DNA from: Bacteroidales bacterium
Lineage (GTDB): Bacteria > Bacteroidota > Bacteroidia > Bacteroidales > Muribaculaceae
DNA length: 64,000 nt
Direction: 5' to 3'
NCBI GenBank assembly: GCA_900768685.1
Contig: CAAGDX010000006.1
Coordinates: forward strand, 1 to 64,000
The notes beneath the pieces are model-generated. The model was not told the DNA's origin. It did not search any database and was given only the letters and a program-made list of their open reading frames with translations. This document shows, in pieces, positions 61,354 to 64,000 of this stretch; within the stretch, counting starts at the first letter, position 1; each line of letters starts with the position of its first letter. A program made the position numbers and the translations under genes.

Positions 61354-63030
61354 ATGAAAAAACTTTTCACACTGTGCTCATTTTTTGCTTTGGCTTCTCT
61401 TGCTGCTTCTGCACAAGATGATGCGACGGAAAGCAATAAAGTTGCCGTCCACGGAAGTATCCAGAGCGATATTCTTATCCCTCAAGAAGATAAAAAAATC
61501 GGTGCTGAGGACTATGATGATTGGGGTCTCACAAACACATACCTTGACCTTGGACTTTACAGCAAATACATTGATGCCGGAGGACGTTTTGAATTTATGG
61601 AATATCCGTTACCCGGTTTTGAACCTGAATTTAAGGGTTGGGGTGTGCCGAATTTCTATGTGAAACTCAAATTGCCCAAACAAGGTCTTGACCTTACTCT
61701 CGGTGATTTTTACGACCAATTCGGTAACGGCTTTATTTTCCGCACATACGAAGAACGTTCACTCGGAATTGATAATTCAATCCGTGGAGCAAGACTTAAT
61801 GTTAATACGCTCAAAGGCTTGCAATTTAAGGCTTTAGGCGGCGTTCAGCGTAAATATTGGGACTGGGATACGGATGCCTGGGTCTATGGAGCGGATGCGG
61901 AATTTAATGTTGAGCAATATTCAAGTGCCATGCAGGACAAAAACATCTCCTGGATGTTAGGTGCTTCATACGTTTTGCTTAATTATACTAATTCCGATGA
62001 TGAAACAGTGATTGTTCCCGGAACAAACTTTAAGCTCAACCTTCCTTCAACAATCAATGCACTTGATTTCCGTACTCGTGTGCAAAAAGATAATGTAAGC
62101 GTACTCGCAGAATACGCAGTCCGCAGCCAAGACCCGAGTTTTGATAACGGATACATTTATAAGCGAGGTACTGCACTTATGCTTTCCGCATCATATTCCA
62201 CAAAAGGCTTCAGTGCACTTTTCCAAGCAAAACGCAGCGACAATATGTCGTTCCGCTCAGAGCGTGGCAGATACGGCACAGCGGCATTTTTGAACAATAT
62301 GCCTGCTTTTGCCTATCAACACACATACACTCTTGCAGCTATGTACCCGTACGCTACACAGGCAGCACCCGGTGAATGGGCGTTTCAGGGTGAAGTAGGC
62401 TATTCATTCCGTCGCGGAACCGCTCTCGGTGGCAAGTACGGCACTAAATTAAAACTCAACGTGAGCCATATTCGCGGACTTGATAAAAGTTATGTTCCGG
62501 ACTTTAACGGTTCATACGCAGGTACTAAGGGATATAGCACATCTTTCTTCGGAACAGGTGAACTATACTACCAAGACATAAACGTGCAACTTGAAAAGAA
62601 AATCACAAAGCAGTTTAAGTTGAACCTTATGTACATGAACCAAAACTACAACAAAACCGTGGTAGAAGGAGAGGGTGGACGTATTAAATCAAATATCTAT
62701 ATTGCGGAAGGTAAATATCAGTTTAACAGCAAATACACACTCCGCGGAGAATTTCAGTACCTTAACACCAAACAAGATGAAGGCGACTGGATGTTCGGTC
62801 TCCTTGAACTTTCCGTTCAGCCATACTTGATGATAACGCTTAGCGACCAGTGGAATAATGGTGTTACTGATGTTCACTATTATATGGCTTCAGTCACAGG
62901 AAACTATAAGGCACACCGCCTTATGATAGGCTATGGACGAACTCGTGCCGGATATAACTGTTCCGGTGGCGTATGCCGTTTTGTTCCTGCAAGTAAAGGA
63001 CTTAATGTTTCTTACAACTTTACATTCTAA
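61354..63030 (+). CDS. Outer-membrane beta-barrel protein, DUF6029-like
   Basis: A 558-aa protein from ATG 61354 (a TTG one codon earlier is not used). It has a signal peptide (ending ASAQDD) and many amphipathic beta strands throughout, ending YNFTF, so an outer-membrane barrel is likely. Conserved-looking segments are YDDWGLTNTYLDLGLYSKYIDAGGRFEFMEYPLPGFE and GDFYDQFGNGFIFRTYEER. A late Cys pair (NCSGGVC) may be redox active or structural. It sits between a TlpA-like thioredoxin and an Omp28-like lipoprotein, suggesting a shared function. No biochemical role is known to me. Confidence 0.7.
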   Translation: MKKLFTLCSFFALASLAASAQDDATESNKVAVHGSIQSDILIPQEDKKIGAEDYDDWGLTNTYLDLGLYSKYIDAGGRFEFMEYPLPGFEPEFKGWGVPNFYVKLKLPKQGLDLTLGDFYDQFGNGFIFRTYEERSLGIDNSIRGARLNVNTLKGLQFKALGGVQRKYWDWDTDAWVYGADAEFNVEQYSSAMQDKNISWMLGASYVLLNYTNSDDETVIVPGTNFKLNLPSTINALDFRTRVQKDNVSVLAEYAVRSQDPSFDNGYIYKRGTALMLSASYSTKGFSALFQAKRSDNMSFRSERGRYGTAAFLNNMPAFAYQHTYTLAAMYPYATQAAPGEWAFQGEVGYSFRRGTALGGKYGTKLKLNVSHIRGLDKSYVPDFNGSYAGTKGYSTSFFGTGELYYQDINVQLEKKITKQFKLNLMYMNQNYNKTVVEGEGGRIKSNIYIAEGKYQFNSKYTLRGEFQYLNTKQDEGDWMFGLLELSVQPYLMITLSDQWNNGVTDVHYYMASVTGNYKAHRLMIGYGRTRAGYNCSGGVCRFVPASKGLNVSYNFTF

Positions 63031-63042
63031 TCTGCATTAATT

Positions 63043-63855
63043 ATGAAACTACATAAAATTCTCCTATCTGCTTTTATTATCACAACTGCATTTACGTCCT
63101 GTGATGAAATAGATGAAAATGAACGCTATATAGAACTCCCGGCAGCAGAAGTGCAGCGCAAAATTCTCCTTGAGGATTACACCGGTCAGATGTGCACAAA
63201 CTGCCCTGACGCACATCGGCTCATCGAAAGTCTGCAAGAGCAATATGGCGGCCAAATAGTAGCCGTGGCAATTCATGCCGGCAATTTTGGTATTGCTGAA
63301 GGTTCTAATCCTAAATTTTTGGGACTTATGCAGCCGGAAGGTAATGAATATGCAAGTCATTTTGGCATAGATGCTTATCCTTCTGCCATAGTAAATCGAG
63401 TTGTAGGGCCTATTGCCACAGCAGCGGATTGGCCGGCAGCCGTTCGTTCCGAATTGGAAAAGGAATCTCACCTTGATATTGATGTACATTCAAGCATTCT
63501 TTCTGATGGAAATATTTCAATAGCAGTTTCGCTTATTCCGTCTGCGGATATAGAAGGTAAAATCCAGGTATGGATAACAGAAAGCGGAATTTCCGCAATG
63601 CAAAAAGATAACGGAAAAATAATTCCTAATTATACACACAATCACGTTTATCGTGCAAGTGTGACAGATGTATGGGGTGATGTAATAAGTCTTAAATCCG
63701 GTATTTTCAAAGACTTGGGATATACATATACTCCAAAAGAAAACTGGAACAAATACAATCTTCACGTTGTGGCATTTGTATATAACGATCAAGATGGCGT
63801 GTTCCAGGTTGAAGAATGTGAAATAATTCCTTACCAAGAGCCGGATTACCAATAA
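63043..63855 (+). CDS. Omp28-like lipoprotein with CxxC motif
   Basis: A 270-aa lipoprotein (TSC, Cys20, followed by DEIDEN, an acidic surface-export context). The thioredoxin-like domain starts RKILLEDYTGQMCTNCPDAHRLIE with Cys51 and Cys54. Later motifs AIHAGNFG, YPSAIVNR are typical of Omp28-related proteins. It shares its architecture with the domain at about residue 915 of the 1263-aa protein encoded at 56730-60521. It is the third gene of the rightward set and probably lipid-anchored at the outer membrane. Confidence 0.85.
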   Translation: MKLHKILLSAFIITTAFTSCDEIDENERYIELPAAEVQRKILLEDYTGQMCTNCPDAHRLIESLQEQYGGQIVAVAIHAGNFGIAEGSNPKFLGLMQPEGNEYASHFGIDAYPSAIVNRVVGPIATAADWPAAVRSELEKESHLDIDVHSSILSDGNISIAVSLIPSADIEGKIQVWITESGISAMQKDNGKIIPNYTHNHVYRASVTDVWGDVISLKSGIFKDLGYTYTPKENWNKYNLHVVAFVYNDQDGVFQVEECEIIPYQEPDYQ

Positions 63856-63915
63856 ACAGCTAAATTGCAAAGATAAATTTTATTAAAAAATTATCACAAC
63901 GGTAAATTTTTTTAT

Positions 63916-63923
63916 TATCTTTG
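63916..63923 (+). promoter_or_regulatory. Promoter -7 element before the final partial gene
   Basis: TATCTTTG matches TAnnTTTG, 44 bases before the ATG at 63968. Confidence 0.6.
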
Positions 63924-63967
63924 CAGCTGAAAAGCAAATAGTATTTGAAAAATCTTAAAAAACAGAT

Positions 63968-64000
63968 ATGCGTATGAAGAAATTTTTTACTCTTTTATCT
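63968..64000 (+). CDS. Start of a secreted protein, 3' end outside window
   Basis: ATG CGT ATG AAG AAA TTT TTT ACT CTT TTA TCT gives MRMKKFFTLLS, a basic N-region followed by hydrophobic residues as in a signal peptide. A promoter element lies 44 bases upstream. Start could also be the second ATG at 63974. Identity is unknown. Confidence 0.55.
   Translation, partial: MRMKKFFTLLS

Noticed and set aside
63856..63967. Terminator after the Omp28-like gene
   Set aside because: The region is AT-rich with no convincing stem; only a promoter element was found.

Overview
The window comes from a Bacteroidota genome of Bacteroidales type, most likely a gut or oral commensal. The support is: SusC/SusD pairs with surface lipoproteins, a hybrid two-component regulator with an AraC output domain, several type IX secretion (T9SS) C-terminal sorting domains, a BspA-type leucine-rich repeat protein, A-rich translation starts without Shine-Dalgarno sequences, and repeated Bacteroides-type promoter -7 elements (TAnnTTTG). 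I cannot fix genus from sequence alone.

Region 1 (1-3660) is the 3' part of a secreted BspA/LRR_5 protein followed by two tandem hairpins. Region 2 (3764-20031) is a complete fructan utilisation locus resembling the known levan locus BT1754-BT1765 of B. thetaiotaomicron. A leftward operon encodes a periplasmic exo-type GH32, an inner-membrane sugar symporter and a fructokinase. A rightward gene encodes the fructose-sensing hybrid regulator. A second rightward operon encodes SusC, SusD, a DUF4960-like glycan-binding lipoprotein, a surface endo-type GH32 and an unrecognised 313-aa secreted protein. A shared TTTTGATGCA motif upstream of both enzyme operons is a candidate regulator binding site. 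The inferred flow is surface cleavage, SusCD import, periplasmic release of fructose, uptake and phosphorylation.

Region 3 (20046-28050) holds housekeeping genes (GT2 glycosyltransferase, lepA, prs), a cytoplasmic GH13 amylase and an orphan TonB-dependent receptor. Region 4 (28112-34979) is a tight run: Wza-like export lipoprotein, Wzc-like tyrosine kinase, alpha/beta hydrolase, a membrane-anchored MurF-like ligase that lacks the usual UDP-substrate domain, and a long Ddl-type ATP-grasp ligase. This looks like an accessory wall or polysaccharide modification module and is one of the two best candidates for something undescribed.

Region 5 (35016-52459) is an energy supercluster: nuoA-B-CD-H, then the whole F1Fo ATP synthase operon atpD-C-B-E-F-H-A-G, then nuoI-J-K-L-M-N, all on one strand with no visible terminator inside. 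Complex I lacks NuoE, F and G, and epsilon is only 78 aa.

Region 6 (52493-64000) is a group of secreted proteins: a 1344-aa protein with FG-GAP repeats and a Ser/Thr-rich C-terminal segment that looks like an aerolysin-type beta-hairpin module, a convergent 1263-aa mosaic carrying an Omp28-like thioredoxin-fold domain, and a rightward set of TlpA-like thioredoxin, outer-membrane barrel (DUF6029-like) and Omp28-like lipoprotein. A further secreted protein begins at the window end. I saw no tRNA or rRNA genes, insertion sequences, prophage or CRISPR array. No gene-free gap exceeds 300 bases.
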